64,000 nucleotides of DNA from Acetobacteraceae bacterium (lineage in GTDB: Bacteria; Pseudomonadota; Alphaproteobacteria; Acetobacterales; Acetobacteraceae). The notes below the pieces were generated by a model. It did not search any database, was not told where the DNA came from, and saw only the letters and a list, made by a program, of their open reading frames with translations. A program made the translations under genes and the position numbers. The stretch is taken from assembly GCA_027482245.1 (NCBI GenBank), contig JAIXWG010000049.1, forward strand, positions 1 through 64,000, given 5' to 3'. Shown here in pieces: positions 17,372-25,541 of the stretch; the stretch's first letter is position 1, and every line of letters starts with the position of its first letter.

Positions 17372-18283
17372 ATGGCCGGCGAGCCTTTTCGCGGCTGCTA
17401 CACGGTGTTGATCACGCCGTTCACGGAAGATGGCAGCGCCGTCGATGTCAAGGCGCTGGAGCGGCTGGTGGAATTCCAGATCCGCGAAGGTATACGCGGC
17501 CTCATCCCGCTCGGCTCCACCGGCGAGTTCCTGTCCGTGTCGCCCGATGAACGCACGCAGATCGTGGAGACGGTGGTGAAGACCGCCGCCGGCCGCGTGC
17601 CCGTCCTCATCGGCACCGGCGCCGAGGATACGCGGGAGGTCGTGCGCACCTCGAAGGAAGCCGAGGCGCTGGGCGCCGATGGCGTGATGATCATCCCGCC
17701 CTTCTATTCCGTGCCGACGCTGCCCGAACTCATGCACCACTACGACACGGTGGCGAAGGCGATCGGCATCCCGATCATGGTCTACAACAACCCTGCCACG
17801 GCAAATGTGGACATGACGGCGGCCATGCTGGCCGAGATCTCCCGCATCCCGAACTGCAAGTACGTCAAGGAAAGCACGCTGGAAGTGACCCGCGTGCGCG
17901 ACATCGTCGATCTCTGCGGCGACCGCATGGAAGTCTTCGCGGGCGTGCTCGGCTACGAAAGCGCCTGGCTGGGTGCCATCGGCTGGGTCGCGGTGTGCAG
18001 CAACCTGGCGCCGAAGCTCTCGACCGAGATGTTCCATGCCGCGGCCTTCGACAAGGACATGGACAAGGCACTGCCCATGTACCGCAAGCTGATGCCGCTG
18101 CTGCCCTTCGTCGGCGGCCCGCGCTACGTCAGCGGCACGAAGATGGGCTTCAAGCTGATGGGCATGGGCATGGGGAATCCCCGCCCGCCGCGGCTGCCGC
18201 TGCCGGGCGCCGATACGGCCGCGCTGTCGGCCGTGCTGCAGAAGCTGGGGCTGCTATCCGAGGGCGCCCGACAGGTTGCCTGA
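17372..18283 (+). CDS. dihydrodipicolinate synthase (DapA) family lyase
   Basis: A 303-residue class-I aldolase-fold protein. The Schiff-base lysine is Lys166 (KYVKEST), the catalytic tyrosine is Tyr138 (MVYNNP) and the substrate loop is GSTGEF (48-53). The family includes DHDPS, N-acetylneuraminate lyase and pyrroline-4-hydroxy-2-carboxylate deaminase, a step in hydroxyproline breakdown. Its position next to a hydroxyproline-dehydrogenase-like fusion makes that last activity worth testing, though dedicated lysine biosynthesis is unlikely in this setting. It appears to head a plus-strand unit with an importer and a hydantoinase. Exact substrate not determined. Confidence 0.8.
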   Translation: MAGEPFRGCYTVLITPFTEDGSAVDVKALERLVEFQIREGIRGLIPLGSTGEFLSVSPDERTQIVETVVKTAAGRVPVLIGTGAEDTREVVRTSKEAEALGADGVMIIPPFYSVPTLPELMHHYDTVAKAIGIPIMVYNNPATANVDMTAAMLAEISRIPNCKYVKESTLEVTRVRDIVDLCGDRMEVFAGVLGYESAWLGAIGWVAVCSNLAPKLSTEMFHAAAFDKDMDKALPMYRKLMPLLPFVGGPRYVSGTKMGFKLMGMGMGNPRPPRLPLPGADTAALSAVLQKLGLLSEGARQVA

Positions 18284-18311
18284 CGTCAACGACTGCACAG
18301 GGAGAATACAC

Positions 18312-19133
18312 ATGCGTCGCCTTCTGCTTGCCGCGGCCCTTGCCGCCATCGCCACGCCTTCCATGGCCCAGACGCCCGCCTGTACGCCCCGCGTGGCGGA
18401 CAGCGAACTCACGAAGTCCCGCACGCTGGTGATGTCGATCAACCCGACGCTGCCGCCGCTGCAATTCGTCAACGCCCAGGGCCAGCTGCAGGGCCTGCGC
18501 GTCGATCTCGGCGTGGAGATCGCGCGTCGCCTCTGCCTGACGCCGGAATGGGTGCGGATCGAGTTCAGCGCCATGATCCCGGGCCTGGCCGCCCGCCGCT
18601 GGGACATGATCAATTCCGGCACCTTCTACACCGAGCAGCGCGCGCAGATGATGCAGATGCTGCGGTATGAGAATGCGGCCGTCGCGCTCTCCGCCGCCCG
18701 CGGCAACCCGCTGAACATCCGCAGCGTGGATGACCTGGCCGGCCGTACCGTCGGCGTGGAACTCGGCGGGTTCGAGGAAGCGCGTACGCGCCAGATCAGC
18801 ACCGACCTGGTGGCCAAGGGCCTGCGCCCGCTGACCATCCGCACCTTCGACAACTTCGCCATCGCCTTCCAGGCGCTGCGCGCGGGCCAGGTCGAGGTCG
18901 TGACCAGCGTCGATGCGGTTGCCGCGGAATACGACCAGCGCGGCGACTTCCCCCGCGTGCTGCACGGCCTGTTCCCGACGCCCGCGAGCCTCGCCTTCCG
19001 CAGCCGCGTGCTGGCCAATGAAGTCGCCAAGGTGCTGAACGAGATGAAGGCGGATGGCAGCTACGACGCGCTGTTCGACCGCTACGGCGTCGCCAAGTAC
19101 ACCGCCGGCTTCGAAGTCGTCGGCCCGCAATAA
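18312..19133 (+). CDS. amino-acid-type ABC transporter substrate-binding protein
   Basis: A 273-residue periplasmic protein of the polar-amino-acid binding family (SBP_bac_3). It has an N-terminal signal peptide (MRRLLLAAALAAIA..., cleavage near SMA-QT). The mature domain has the typical LVMSINPTLPPLQF opening and a SVDDLAGRTVGVELG hinge-region motif. The start at ATG 18312 is preceded by GGGAG. It is followed by a stem-loop and a permease gene but no ATPase gene. The ligand is probably related to the substrate of the neighbouring lyase or hydantoinase. Confidence 0.85.
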   Translation: MRRLLLAAALAAIATPSMAQTPACTPRVADSELTKSRTLVMSINPTLPPLQFVNAQGQLQGLRVDLGVEIARRLCLTPEWVRIEFSAMIPGLAARRWDMINSGTFYTEQRAQMMQMLRYENAAVALSAARGNPLNIRSVDDLAGRTVGVELGGFEEARTRQISTDLVAKGLRPLTIRTFDNFAIAFQALRAGQVEVVTSVDAVAAEYDQRGDFPRVLHGLFPTPASLAFRSRVLANEVAKVLNEMKADGSYDALFDRYGVAKYTAGFEVVGPQ

Positions 19134-19148
19134 ATTGCGGCGTTCCCA

Positions 19149-19205
19149 GGCGGCGGGCAACCTTCGTGGCCTCGGCCGCCTGTGGCGGCCGCAGGTTGCG
19201 CCGCC
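19149..19205 (+). other. two-tier intercistronic stem-loop after binding-protein gene
   Basis: An outer inverted repeat (19149-19163 with 19193-19205, one small bulge) encloses an inner perfect 7-bp stem, GGCCGCC-tgt-GGCGGCC (19174-19190). There is no T tract. Such hairpins between a binding-protein gene and its permease often protect the upstream mRNA and lower downstream expression; that role is inferred. Confidence 0.6.
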
Positions 19206-19233
19206 CGGGCATTGTCGTCAGGAGGATTGAGCC

Positions 19234-19923
19234 ATCCATATCTGGAGCTGGTCGGGGTTTCTCGACTACCTGTTCAACCCCTTCCTGCTGGAAGGCGCGG
19301 TCATCACGCTGTGGTTGACCGCCGCCTCCCTGATCTGCGGGCTCATCCTCGGCGTCGTCATCGCGCTGATGCGGCTGTCCGGCAACAAGGTGCTGGCCGG
19401 CATCGCGGGGGTCTATTGCTGGATCTTCCGCGGCACGCCGCTGCTGGTGCAGCTGCTGATCATCTATACGGGCCTGCCACTCTTCGGCATCCGCTTCAGC
19501 GTGACGACCGCGGCGCTGCTCGGCCTCGCGCTGAACGAGGCCGCCTATCTCAGTGAGATCGTGCGGTCGGGCATCTCCGCCGTCAGTGCGGGGCAGCGGG
19601 AGGCCGGGCTGGCGCTTGGCCTGTCGCGCATCCAGGTCTTCCGCACCATCACCTGGCCGCAGGCCTTCCGCATCATCATCCCGCCGCTCGGCAACAGCGT
19701 GAACGGGCTGCTCAAGACCACCTCCGTCGCCAGCGTCATCTCCATGGAGGAGCTGCTGCGGCGGACGCAGATCCTGATCCAGGAGAAGTTCCTGGTGCTG
19801 GAGCTCTTCATCGCCGCCGCCATCTGGTACCTGGTGATGACCACCGCCTGGGAACTGGTGCAGCGGCAGCTCGAGAAACGCTATGGCCGCGGCTTTGCGG
19901 GCCATGCAGCAGACCGACGATAG
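19234..19923 (+). CDS. amino-acid-type ABC transporter permease, no canonical start codon
   Basis: An inner-membrane permease of the His/Glu/Gln/Arg type, about 229 residues. The first helix (FLLEGAVITLWLTAASLICGLILG) and the coupling loop EAGLALGLSRIQVFRTITWPQA are clear. The family-typical N-terminus can only begin just after an in-frame TGA at 19228-19230, where AGGAGG (19220-19225) sits 8 bases before ATC at 19234. No ATG or GTG exists between that stop and the TTG at 19315, which would cut helix 1. Either ATC is the initiator or the base is a miscall for ATG. Its partner binding protein is at 18312; no ATPase is nearby. Confidence 0.78.
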   Translation: MHIWSWSGFLDYLFNPFLLEGAVITLWLTAASLICGLILGVVIALMRLSGNKVLAGIAGVYCWIFRGTPLLVQLLIIYTGLPLFGIRFSVTTAALLGLALNEAAYLSEIVRSGISAVSAGQREAGLALGLSRIQVFRTITWPQAFRIIIPPLGNSVNGLLKTTSVASVISMEELLRRTQILIQEKFLVLELFIAAAIWYLVMTTAWELVQRQLEKRYGRGFAGHAADRR

Positions 19924-19933
19924 GAGGGTCACG

Positions 19934-21400
19934 ATGAGCACCTACGACATCGCCATCCGTGGCGGCCAGGTCGCCACCAGCTTCGGCGTCACGCGCTGCG
20001 ACATCGGCATCAAGGATGGCCGCATCGCCGCCATCGCGGAAAGCATCACGGACGCCGCCCAGATGATCGATGCCGGTGGGCTGCTGGTGCTGCCCGGCGG
20101 CGTGGACAGCCACTGCCACATCGAGGAGACGTCGCGCGGCGGCTACACGATGAGCGACGGCGAGCCGCAGGTGACGGTGAACGAGGAAAGCTTCGTCACC
20201 GCGTCCGCCAGCGCCTTCGCCGGCGGCACCACCAGCGTCGTCTGCTTCATCCCGCAATGGAAGGGCTTCGGCGTCTGGGAACGCTACGTCGATGCGCGCC
20301 GCCGCGGCGAGACGGGGATGCTGGACTTTGCCTTCCACCAGATCATCAGCGACCCGACCGAGGCCGTCCTGAAGGACGAGGTGCCGAAGCTGGTGGCCGA
20401 CGGCGTGCGGAGCCTCAAGGTCTTCCTGACCTATGAACCGCTGCACCTCAGCGACGCCGAATACATCAAGGTGCTGCTGACGGCCCGCGAGCATGGCTGC
20501 CTCGTCACCGTGCATTGCGAGAACTACGACGCCATCGGCTGGCGCACCCGCGCGCTGCTGGATGCGGGCCTGACGGGGCCGAAGTATCACGCCTGGTCCC
20601 GCCCGCGCGTGGTCGAACGCGAAGCGACGCACCGCGCCATCGCGCTGGCGGAACTCGTGGACCAGCCGATCCAGGTCTTCCACGTGTCCTGCGAGGATGC
20701 GGCGGAGGAGATCGCCCGCGCCCAGGCACGCGGCGTGAAGGTGTGGGGGGAGACGTGTCCTCAGTACGTCACGCTGACCGCTGCCGACATGGACCGGCCG
20801 GGCTTCGAGGGCGCGAAGTTCATGTGCTCGCCCTCTCCGCGCGATACGGCGGAGCATGCGCGGATCTGGGAGATGATCCGGCGCGGGACGCTCGATGTCG
20901 TCTCCTCCGACCATTGCGGCTTCAGCTACGAAGGCGACAAGGGCAAGGGCTCCTCCGGCCGCGATGCGAGCTTCGAGAAGATCCCGAACGGCATCCCCGG
21001 TCTCGCCGCGCGGCTGCCGATCATCTTCAGCGAGGGCGTGTCGAAGGGCCGCATCTCCATCGAGAAGTTCGTGGAGCTGACGAGCACGAACCCCGCGCGG
21101 CTGATGGGCCTCTATCCGCGGAAGGGCGCGATCCAGCCGGGCGCGGATGCGGACCTGGCGCTGTGGGACCCGAAGAAGAAGGTCACCATCACCAACGCGC
21201 TGATGCAGCATGCCATCGACTACACGCCCTATGAGGGGCTGGAAGTCACGGGCTGGCCGGTGACGACGATCCGGCGCGGCGAGGTCGTGATGCGCGACGG
21301 AAAGGTGCAGGCGGAGCCGGGCACCGGGCGCTTCCTGGCCCGAGGGCCCTACGACATGGTGAAGCCGCGGGGGATCACGCCGGAAGGGTTCGGGGCGTAG
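19934..21400 (+). CDS. dihydropyrimidinase/hydantoinase family hydrolase (first copy)
   Basis: A 488-residue cyclic-amide hydrolase with a binuclear metal centre: HxH at His60/His62 (GVDSHCH), the carbamylated lysine Lys162 (SLKVFLTYE), further His ligands in VHCEN and VFHVSC, and the Asp in SSDHCGF. It would open hydantoin, dihydropyrimidine or allantoin-like rings in the cytosol. The start at ATG 19934 has GGAGGG upstream. It is the last gene of the DapA-importer unit. A clear paralog is encoded at 55117-56547, sharing the C-terminal DYTPxEGxxVTGWP block. Substrate not defined. Confidence 0.88.
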   Translation: MSTYDIAIRGGQVATSFGVTRCDIGIKDGRIAAIAESITDAAQMIDAGGLLVLPGGVDSHCHIEETSRGGYTMSDGEPQVTVNEESFVTASASAFAGGTTSVVCFIPQWKGFGVWERYVDARRRGETGMLDFAFHQIISDPTEAVLKDEVPKLVADGVRSLKVFLTYEPLHLSDAEYIKVLLTAREHGCLVTVHCENYDAIGWRTRALLDAGLTGPKYHAWSRPRVVEREATHRAIALAELVDQPIQVFHVSCEDAAEEIARAQARGVKVWGETCPQYVTLTAADMDRPGFEGAKFMCSPSPRDTAEHARIWEMIRRGTLDVVSSDHCGFSYEGDKGKGSSGRDASFEKIPNGIPGLAARLPIIFSEGVSKGRISIEKFVELTSTNPARLMGLYPRKGAIQPGADADLALWDPKKKVTITNALMQHAIDYTPYEGLEVTGWPVTTIRRGEVVMRDGKVQAEPGTGRFLARGPYDMVKPRGITPEGFGA

Positions 21401-21438
21401 GCGCGCCCGCCGCAGAGCGCGTCAAACCCCCACCCCGA

Positions 21439-21464
21439 CCCTCCCCGGCAATCGCGGGGGAGGG
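21439..21464. terminator. hairpin between convergent genes
   Basis: CCCTCCCC (21439-21446) pairs perfectly with GGGGAGGG (21457-21464) across a 10-base loop. It sits between the hydantoinase stop and the Nudix stop, a position suited to a bidirectional terminator, but lacks a T run on either side. Confidence 0.5.
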
Positions 21465-21466
21465 AG

Positions 21467-21910
21467 TCAAGCCGACAGGCTGCGCAGCAGGCGGGCGAGG
21501 TCGGGTTCGAGGACCAGGGCGGCGGCGGCCTCGGGGCGGAACAGGCGGCGTTCGCGCTGGTGTCGCTCCGGCCATTCGGCCAGCATCCGCGTCACGCGGT
21601 AGCGGAAGACCAGCACCTCGCAGGGCAGCAGCACGCCATTGGCCTTGCGCTTGTCATAGGCATAGGTGCCGAGGGGGTCGGGCTCGGCCTCGCCCTCCAG
21701 CCCCGCCTCCTCGAAGGCCTCGCGCGCGGCACTGACGTGGGGCGCCTCGCCGGGCTCGACCCAGCCCTTGGGCACCACCCAGCGCCGCGTCTCCCGGCTG
21801 GTGACCAGCACCACGCGCAGATCGCCCTGCGCCCCCGTCAACGGCACCGCGGCGCATTGGCGGCGCAGATCGCCCGAAGGCCTGCCGCCCAGCATCACTC
21901 CATCAGGCAT
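21467..21910 (-). CDS. Nudix hydrolase
   Basis: A pyrophosphohydrolase of about 147 residues acting on nucleoside-diphosphate-linked compounds. A complete Nudix box is present: G(x5)E(x7)REAFEEAGL, starting at GWVEPGE. The preceding RRWVVPKG strand is typical of the diadenosine-polyphosphate/inositol-pyrophosphate type. The start at ATG 21910 is preferred; an upstream ATG at 21979 would add a poorly structured 23-residue lead and has no visible ribosome site. It stands alone between converging transcription units. Confidence 0.85.
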   Translation of the reverse strand: MPDGVMLGGRPSGDLRRQCAAVPLTGAQGDLRVVLVTSRETRRWVVPKGWVEPGEAPHVSAAREAFEEAGLEGEAEPDPLGTYAYDKRKANGVLLPCEVLVFRYRVTRMLAEWPERHQRERRLFRPEAAAALVLEPDLARLLRSLSA

Positions 21911-22060
21911 GGCCAGCCCTGTTCCCCAACCAGGCCGGGCCGGGACCTCTTGCCCCGGTGAACCGCTCTGATTCCACATGGAGAATCATGGGGCGGTTGT
22001 GAAGGCCGCATGAACGCGCCGCCGCGGTTTCCGTATACAACGACCAAATTCATCGAGGTG

Positions 22061-23626
22061 TCACGAAGCCAGGCCCAGCACCTCCAGCGCATGGGCCCGC
22101 AGCTTCACCTTCTGCACCTTGCCGCTGGCCGTCATGCCGATGGCCTCGAAATCCGGGACGATCCGCAGGTGCCGGGGCAGGCGGAAATTCGCGACCTGCG
22201 GCTTCAGCCAGGCGAGAAGCTCCCCGGCCTCGATGGCCGCGCCGTCGCGCAGCTGCACGAAGGCGGCGCAGACCTCGCCGAGGCGCGCATCGGGGACGCC
22301 GACGACCTGGGCCAGCGCGACGGCGGGGTGGGCGGACAGGACCTCCTCCACCTCCGCCGGGGCCACATTCTCCCCGCCCACGCGGATCACGTCCTTGATG
22401 CGGCCCGCCATGCGGAGGCGGCCTTCGGCATCCATGGTCCCGAGGTCGCCGGTGCGGAGGAACCCGTCGGGCGTGAAGGCCTTGGCCGAGTTGTCGGGGT
22501 CGTTGAGGTAACCCTTCATCACCGACCAGCCCTTCACCTGGATCTCGCCGGCCGTGCCGGGCGGGAGGGGGGCGAAGGTCTCGGGGTGGGCGATCCGCAC
22601 CTGGAGGCCTTCATGCGGCACGGCGCCGCCGGCGATGCGGGCGGCGACGGGCTCGCGATGGTCGGAGAGAGCGACGTTGGGCGATGCCTCGCTGAGGCCA
22701 TAGGCCCAACAGAGGTCGCGCACGCCCATCTCCTCCACGATGCGGCGCATCGTCTCCGGCCCCGCCGCCGCCCAGCCGCCGCGGAGATGGATGCGCGCGC
22801 GATCGAAGGCGGGATGGGCGAGCATCAGCTGGAAGATGGCGTCGTTGCCGGAGGTGACGGTGCAGCGCTCCCGCTCCAGCAGCGCCAGCGCCTCCCCGGC
22901 CTCGAAGGTCGGCGGCGTGACGAGGACGGCGCCGGTGACGAGGCAGACAAGGAGGGAGAGGGTGGAGCCCGCGACGTGGAAGAAGGGGCGGCAGTTGAGG
23001 TAGCGGTCGTCGCCGCGCACGCCGAGTTTCCGCGCGCAGACCGCGGCGTTGCGGAGCATGTTGTGATGCGTCAGCAGCACGCCCTTGGGATGGGCGGTGG
23101 TGCCGGAGGTGTATTGCACCAGCAGCGCGTCGTCGGCGCCGACCTGCGCGATGGCGGCCTCCAGCGCCGCTTCCGGCGCCTGCTGCGCGCGGAAATCCTC
23201 CCAGGATGGCTCGCCGCTGACGATGATGTGCGCGAGGTCCGGCAGTTCCGGCGCCACCTGGCGCACCGCGGCGGCGAAGTCGATGCCGAGGAAGTTGCCG
23301 GCCAGCAGCACGGCCTTGCAGCGGGCACGTGAGAGCGCGAAGGCGATCTCCGGCGCCTTGAAGCGCGTGTTGATCGGCACGGTGACGGCGCCGACCAGGG
23401 CGCAGGCGTAGAAGCTGCTGACCCAGCGCGCGTCGTTGCCCATCAGCAGGCCGACGAAGTCGCCCTTGCCGATGCCGCGCGCGATAAGGCTGCGGGCGAT
23501 GGCGCGGGCCTCGTCACGCAGCTGCGCGTGGGTCAGCCGCGCATCGCGGGCGACCACGGCTTCCTCGCCACCGCGTTCGCGTGCGTTGGCGTCGAGGAAG
23601 TCGGCGAGGCGCTTCGTCCATGTCAT
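22061..23626 (-). CDS. AMP-forming acyl-CoA synthetase
   Basis: A 521-residue ANL-superfamily ligase that activates a carboxylic acid with ATP and CoA. Visible are the P-loop-like YTSGTTAHPKGV, the A5-type YGLSEASPN, the hinge motif GRIKDVIRVGGENV and the catalytic lysine near the C-terminus (ASGKVQK). Its start codon overlaps the stop of the upstream enoyl-CoA hydratase (ATGA at 23623-23626). It is the last gene of the four-gene unit nitronate monooxygenase, CoA transferase, hydratase, ligase. Substrate is probably a medium or branched-chain acid; not resolvable from sequence. Confidence 0.9.
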   Translation of the reverse strand: MTWTKRLADFLDANARERGGEEAVVARDARLTHAQLRDEARAIARSLIARGIGKGDFVGLLMGNDARWVSSFYACALVGAVTVPINTRFKAPEIAFALSRARCKAVLLAGNFLGIDFAAAVRQVAPELPDLAHIIVSGEPSWEDFRAQQAPEAALEAAIAQVGADDALLVQYTSGTTAHPKGVLLTHHNMLRNAAVCARKLGVRGDDRYLNCRPFFHVAGSTLSLLVCLVTGAVLVTPPTFEAGEALALLERERCTVTSGNDAIFQLMLAHPAFDRARIHLRGGWAAAGPETMRRIVEEMGVRDLCWAYGLSEASPNVALSDHREPVAARIAGGAVPHEGLQVRIAHPETFAPLPPGTAGEIQVKGWSVMKGYLNDPDNSAKAFTPDGFLRTGDLGTMDAEGRLRMAGRIKDVIRVGGENVAPAEVEEVLSAHPAVALAQVVGVPDARLGEVCAAFVQLRDGAAIEAGELLAWLKPQVANFRLPRHLRIVPDFEAIGMTASGKVQKVKLRAHALEVLGLAS

Positions 23627-24363
23627 GATCCGAAGCCCGCCATGGTCTTGCGCCATTCGGCGGCGGCCAGGCTTTCCTCGATGGCGAGGAGTTCGGTGGC
23701 CAGCGCGCCACGGGGATCGCGCTCCAGCCCCTCATCGATGCTGCGCTTGGCGAGGGCCAGGCCGGTGACGGGGGCCTTGAGGATCGTGGCGGTGATCTCC
23801 GCCAGCGCGGCCTCCAGCGCTTCCGGCGCGAGCAGTCGTGTGACGAAGCCGGCGGCCAGCGCTTCCTCCGCCGTCAGCGTGCGGCCGGTGAACATCATGT
23901 CCTTGGCGAGCCGCTTGCCGAGGATGCGGGGCAGCCGTTGCGTCGCGCCGACCGTGCCCCACAGCGCCTCGGGCGTGCGGAAGCTGGCCTTGGGGGTCGC
24001 GACGATGAAGTCGCAGGCGCCGGCGATCTCGACACCGGATCCGATGGCGGGCGCCTCGACCACCGCGATGGACGGCATGGGCAGCCGTTCGATCAATTCA
24101 TACGCCAGGAAACCCTTGATGCGCCGCGCGCGGACGGCGTCGTCGCTCATGCCCTGGCGTTCCTTGAGGTCCGCGCCGGCGCAGAAGACGGGGCCGTTGG
24201 CGCGGATCACGACCAGCTTCGCGGCCTCCGCCGCGGCGCGGCGGCAGGAGGCGGCCAGCGATTCCGCCAGCGCGGTGTTCAGCGCGTTGCGGGCGGCCGG
24301 GCGGTTCAGCGTCAGCGTCACCAGGCCGTCATCATTCGTGTAGAGCAGGACGTCATCGGTCAT
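23623..24363 (-). CDS. enoyl-CoA hydratase/isomerase family protein
   Basis: A 246-residue crotonase-fold enzyme. The oxyanion-hole motifs are present (FCAGADLKE near residue 60 and APAIGSGVEIAGACD near 105), and an acidic residue sits in RTPEALWG where a catalytic Glu is expected. It probably hydrates or isomerises a CoA ester produced by its neighbours. It is translationally coupled on both sides: ATGA overlaps with the CaiB gene upstream and the acyl-CoA synthetase downstream. Confidence 0.88.
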   Translation of the reverse strand: MTDDVLLYTNDDGLVTLTLNRPAARNALNTALAESLAASCRRAAAEAAKLVVIRANGPVFCAGADLKERQGMSDDAVRARRIKGFLAYELIERLPMPSIAVVEAPAIGSGVEIAGACDFIVATPKASFRTPEALWGTVGATQRLPRILGKRLAKDMMFTGRTLTAEEALAAGFVTRLLAPEALEAALAEITATILKAPVTGLALAKRSIDEGLERDPRGALATELLAIEESLAAAEWRKTMAGFGS

Positions 24364-25541
24364 AGCGCGGATTCCTCGCGCAGCGTGGTGATGCGCGCGG
24401 CGTCGTAGCCGAGTTCGGACAGGATCGTGTCGGTATCGGCGCCGAGTGCGGGGGCGGGCCGCGGCACGGGGTCGTCGAAACCGTCGAAGCGGAAGGGCAG
24501 GCGCAGTGCGGGGTGCGTCGCCTCTCCATGCGCAACATCCGTGATGCAGCCGCGGGCCTGGACGTGGGGGTCGGCCACGACCTCGTCCAGCGCCAGCACG
24601 GGGCCGTTGGGGACATCGACCGCATCCAGCGCGGCGACGGCCTCCGCCCGCGTCATCGCTTCCATCGCCGCCGTCATCGCCGCCATCACGCGGTCGCGCT
24701 GCGCAAGCCGCCCGGCATTGGTGGACAGCGCCGCATCCGCCAGCAACTCCTGCAGGCCGAGCGCGGTGCAGAGCGGCGCCCAGTGCTGGTCGCTGGCGGT
24801 GATGTGCAGGAAGCGGCCGTCGCGGCAGCGGAAGCTGGCGGTCGGCACACGGCCGGGATGTTCGGTGCCGAGGCGCGGCGGGACTTCCCCCAGCGCGAAC
24901 AGCCGCGCGGCGGCGATGGTCAGCAGCGCCACCTGGCCGTCCAGCATGCTGAAATCGACATGTGCCCCCTGCCCCGTCGCATCCCGCCCGCGCAGCGCCG
25001 CCAGCAGCCCGATCGCGACCCAGAGGCCGGAGGTCAGGTCGGCGACGGGAAGGCCGGGCTTCACCGGGCCGCCGCCGCGCTCGCCCGTCAGGCCCATCAG
25101 CCCGCCCATGGCCTGAAAGACGGTGTCGTAGCCCTTGCGCTTCGCATAGGGCCCGGTCTGGCCGAAGCCGGTGCAGGAGAGATAGACGAGCCGCGGGTTC
25201 ACTTCCTTCAGCGACGCGTAATCCAGCCCGCGCCGCATCAGCGCGCCGGTCGGGAAGTTCTCCACGACCACATCGGCCCGCGCGGCCAGGTCGCGGATCA
25301 CCTGGCGCCCGCCCTCCTTCCGCATGTCCACGGTGATGCTGCGCTTGGCGCGGTTGCAGGCGAGGTAGTAGCCGCTGACGCCGAAATCGAAGAAGGGCTC
25401 GAAGCTCCGCGTCTCGTCGCCGGCGCCGGGCTGTTCCACCTTGATGACCTCGGCGCCCATCTCGGCCAGCAGCATGGTGGCGAAGGGGCAGGCCAGCACG
25501 CGTGAGAGGTCGAGGATACGGACGCCCTCCAGCGGCTTCAT
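24360..25541 (-). CDS. CaiB/BaiF family (class III) CoA-transferase
   Basis: A 393-residue enzyme that moves CoA between carboxylic acids. The N-terminal LEGVRILDLSRVLACPF, the EVIKVEQPGAGDETR segment and the catalytic aspartate in GLPVADLTSG (about residue 168) are family hallmarks. It overlaps both neighbours by 4 bp. Together with the ligase and the hydratase it forms an acid-degradation route; having both a ligase and a transferase suggests one acts on the entry substrate and the other on a product. Confidence 0.92.
   Translation of the reverse strand: MKPLEGVRILDLSRVLACPFATMLLAEMGAEVIKVEQPGAGDETRSFEPFFDFGVSGYYLACNRAKRSITVDMRKEGGRQVIRDLAARADVVVENFPTGALMRRGLDYASLKEVNPRLVYLSCTGFGQTGPYAKRKGYDTVFQAMGGLMGLTGERGGGPVKPGLPVADLTSGLWVAIGLLAALRGRDATGQGAHVDFSMLDGQVALLTIAAARLFALGEVPPRLGTEHPGRVPTASFRCRDGRFLHITASDQHWAPLCTALGLQELLADAALSTNAGRLAQRDRVMAAMTAAMEAMTRAEAVAALDAVDVPNGPVLALDEVVADPHVQARGCITDVAHGEATHPALRLPFRFDGFDDPVPRPAPALGADTDTILSELGYDAARITTLREESAL

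Noticed and set aside
13704-17411. A 1235-codon open frame on the plus strand opposite the fusion dehydrogenase
   Set aside because: Its composition is Arg/Ala/Gly-rich without any recognisable domain, while the minus strand encodes clear cofactor motifs. It is a GC-driven antisense shadow.
19182-19556. A TTG-started frame using the good ribosome site before the permease
   Set aside because: The site AGGAGG could serve TTG at 19227, but that frame gives no transporter sequence and ends inside the permease gene, so it does not explain the missing permease start.
19234-19923. Calling the permease a pseudogene because no ATG/GTG start is present
   Set aside because: The rest of the frame is intact with a normal coupling loop and C-terminus, and a strong ribosome site is correctly spaced from ATC 19234.
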